Position numbers and translations under genes: made by a program
Part shown: positions 62,776 through 64,000 of the stretch, in pieces
How positions within the stretch are numbered: the stretch's first letter is position 1
Layout: every line of letters starts with the position of its first letter
The notes under the pieces: model-generated
The model's input: only the letters and a program-made list of their open reading frames with translations
The model's database searches: none
What the model was told of the DNA's origin: nothing
Source: Enterobacter hormaechei subsp. xiangfangensis
Lineage (GTDB): Bacteria; Pseudomonadota; Gammaproteobacteria; Enterobacterales; Enterobacteriaceae
DNA length: 64,000 nucleotides
Direction of reading: 5' to 3'
NCBI RefSeq assembly: GCF_001729785.1
Contig: NZ_CP017183.1
Span: 1,736,001-1,800,000, forward strand

Positions 62776-63333
62776 ATGCAAATCGGCTATGTAAGGGTGT
62801 CAACAAATGACCAAAATACGGATCTCCAGCGACAAGCACTCGAACGCGCAGGATGTGAACAGATTTTCGAAGAAAAAATGAGCGGAACGGTAGCAAACCG
62901 ACCAGCGCTCAAAAAGCTTCTGCGAACGCTGGGTGAGGGCGACACGCTGGTGGTATGGAAGCTGGATCGCCTCGGGCGAAGCATGCGAAATCTGGTGCTG
63001 CTGGTGGACGAGCTTCGACAGCGCGGTATTCACTTCAAGAGCCTTACGGACAGCATTGACACCTCAAGCCCGATGGGGCGTTTCATTTTTCACATCATGT
63101 CAGCACTGGCGGAAATGGAAAGAGAGCTGATTGGTGAACGCACCCGGGCTGGTCTGGCGGCTGCGAGGGAAAAAGGCCGGATCGGCGGCAGGCGCTCGAA
63201 GTTAACTCCTGAACAATGGGCGCAGGCCGGGAGGCTCATTTCAAATGGTGTTGAAAGGAAGCAGGTAGCAATAATTTATGACGTGGCAGTTTGCACGCTA
63301 TATAAAAAATTTCCTGTATCTAAGCTGATTTAA
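62776..63333 (+). CDS. Pin-type serine recombinase (DNA invertase)
   Basis: Invertase of the Hin/Gin/Pin group, which normally flips a tail-fibre segment. I prefer the ATG at 62776 (MQIGYVRVSTNDQNTDLQ), the family start; a GTG 9 bp upstream is possible. The 185-residue protein has the catalytic Ser in VRVSTNDQ, the conserved GDTLVVWKLDRLGRS and SPMGRFIFHIMSALAEMERE, and a C-terminal HTH (ERKQVAIIYDVAVCTLY). Tail-fibre genes and a clear invertible segment are absent, so it is an orphan. Confidence 0.93.
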   Translation: MQIGYVRVSTNDQNTDLQRQALERAGCEQIFEEKMSGTVANRPALKKLLRTLGEGDTLVVWKLDRLGRSMRNLVLLVDELRQRGIHFKSLTDSIDTSSPMGRFIFHIMSALAEMERELIGERTRAGLAAAREKGRIGGRRSKLTPEQWAQAGRLISNGVERKQVAIIYDVAVCTLYKKFPVSKLI

Positions 63334-63535
63334 CCCTTAAACGAGCCTTAGCCGTGGGACTTTCAACAATTGTGATGAGAGAGTATTACCGCATACATAA
63401 TCGGAGAAAGCCTATGAGAATATAACCACGACGTGACTTCTGATTATATGCCCCATTTACTGCTCATTTTTTGCTACTATATGAGAGGCAATGCCTATCA
63501 TCTTAAGCGGATCTAAGTTAATGGAATGAATAATT
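63334..63535. other. Junction region, presumed right prophage end
   Basis: A 202-bp AT-rich stretch between the pin-like gene and the BCCT gene. I looked for a copy of the icd 3' end or of the sequence left of int and did not find one. The BCCT promoter must lie here. Confidence 0.5.
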
Positions 63536-64000
63536 ATGAGTGAAAATGATACTATCCCAAAGAAGTCTAAAAGCCAGATTAACAAAGCGGTATTCTTTAC
63601 ATCTGCTTTGTTAATTTTCCTTCTTGTTGCTTTTGCCGCTGTATTCCCGGATGTAGCCGACAAAAATTTTAAATTACTTCAGCAACAAATATTCACGAAT
63701 GCCAGTTGGTTCTACATCCTTGCTGTAGCACTGATTTTACTAAGTGTCACTTTTCTGGGGCTCTCACGCTACGGTGATATCAAGCTGGGTCCGGACCATG
63801 CGCAACCTGATTTCAGCTATCACTCCTGGTTTGCGATGCTCTTTTCGGCAGGGATGGGGATCGGTCTTATGTTCTTTGGCGTTGCCGAACCTGTGATGCA
63901 TTATCTTTCACCTCCCGTCGGCACACCAGAGACTGTTGCGGCAGCGAAGGAAGCAATGCGTCTGACATTCTTTCACTGGGGTCTGCATGCATGGGCAATC
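63536..64000 (+). CDS. BCCT-family betaine/choline transporter (3' cut by window)
   Basis: Start of an inner-membrane transporter for choline, glycine betaine or carnitine-like substrates. ATG 63536 gives MSENDTIPKKSKSQINKAVF; 155 residues are visible. The three visible membrane helices and the family motif AGMGIGLMFFGVAEP are diagnostic for BCCT. The GMGIGL sequence favours a sodium-coupled betaine or choline carrier over a proton-coupled BetT, which has GIGIDL in E. coli, but the subgroup cannot be fixed from this fragment. Confidence 0.88.
   Translation, partial: MSENDTIPKKSKSQINKAVFFTSALLIFLLVAFAAVFPDVADKNFKLLQQQIFTNASWFYILAVALILLSVTFLGLSRYGDIKLGPDHAQPDFSYHSWFAMLFSAGMGIGLMFFGVAEPVMHYLSPPVGTPETVAAAKEAMRLTFFHWGLHAWAI

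Larger units (their letters stand above)
47762..63535. mobile_element. Defective lambdoid prophage next to icd
   Basis: A lambda-type int/xis pair, divergent repressor/Cro, replication, Q, lysis and two tail genes follow the lambdoid order. Lysis genes resemble phage 21, which also uses icd. Terminase, portal, capsid and most tail genes are missing, tail gene V is truncated, and the dnaC-like gene is broken. Limits are approximate: the left edge is at or just after icd, and the right edge lies between the pin-like gene and the BCCT transporter. I could not find a duplicated attachment core; no second copy of the icd 3' end is visible on the right. Confidence 0.9.

Noticed and set aside
63334..63535. 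Remnant icd 3' end (icdC-like) as attR
   Set aside because: Only short chance matches such as CCTATGA were found against the icd end.

Overview
The window is about 46.5 kb of enterobacterial chromosome followed by a degraded lambdoid prophage and the start of another chromosomal gene. Gene order and protein sequences (plsX-fab cluster, ptsG, fhuE, ndh, mfd, lolCDE, potABCD, phoPQ, purB, icd) match the E. coli 24-25 min region. The detailed sequences, the REP/BIME style and an unfamiliar gene next to phoP suggest Enterobacter or a close relative (Lelliottia, Leclercia). Genus is inferred from resemblance only.

Layout: (1) 1-9.7 kb, plus strand: fatty-acid synthesis genes (plsX, fabH, fabD, fabG, acpP, fabF), then pabC, mltG, tmk, holB and ycfH. 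(2) 9.7-26 kb: ptsG with an SgrS pairing site and Mlc box; fhuE on the minus strand; hinT-ycfL-lpoB-thiK-nagZ-ycfP in a row; ndh with a perfect FNR box; ycfJ; divergent comR/bhsA; ldtC and mfd on the minus strand. (3) 26-36.3 kb: ycfT, lolCDE, nagK, cobB, then the spermidine/putrescine importer potABCD on the minus strand. The start of potA looks frameshifted. (4) 36.5-47.8 kb: pepT, roxA, phoPQ, an unrecognised Cys-containing ORF, purB-hflD, mnmA, nudJ-rluE, and icd.

(5) 47.8-63.4 kb: prophage remnant next to icd. Leftward genes: lambda-type integrase, Xis, a long RecE-like protein carrying a DEDDh exonuclease domain, two small ORFs, and a CI-like repressor. Rightward genes: Cro/YdaS-like and YdaT-like proteins, a DUF1376/DnaT-like replication protein, a broken dnaC-like gene, a DUF968 protein and antiterminator Q. 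Between Q and the lysis genes, on the opposite strand, sits a two-gene AAA-ATPase plus Toprim-like module that looks like an anti-phage system. Lysis is a phage-21-type pinholin, a SAR endolysin, and Rz with a nested Rz1. A membrane-protein moron follows, then only two lambda-like tail genes (U and a 3'-truncated V), then an orphan Pin-type invertase. Terminase, portal, capsid and most tail genes are absent, so the element cannot make virions alone.

(6) The window ends inside a BCCT (choline/betaine-type) transporter gene.

The most interesting items are the AAA/Toprim module, a 27-bp oriented repeat present three times in the prophage control regions, the RecE/DEDDh fusion with an internal duplication, and a TTATCAA array shared between the prophage operator and an accessory membrane gene.
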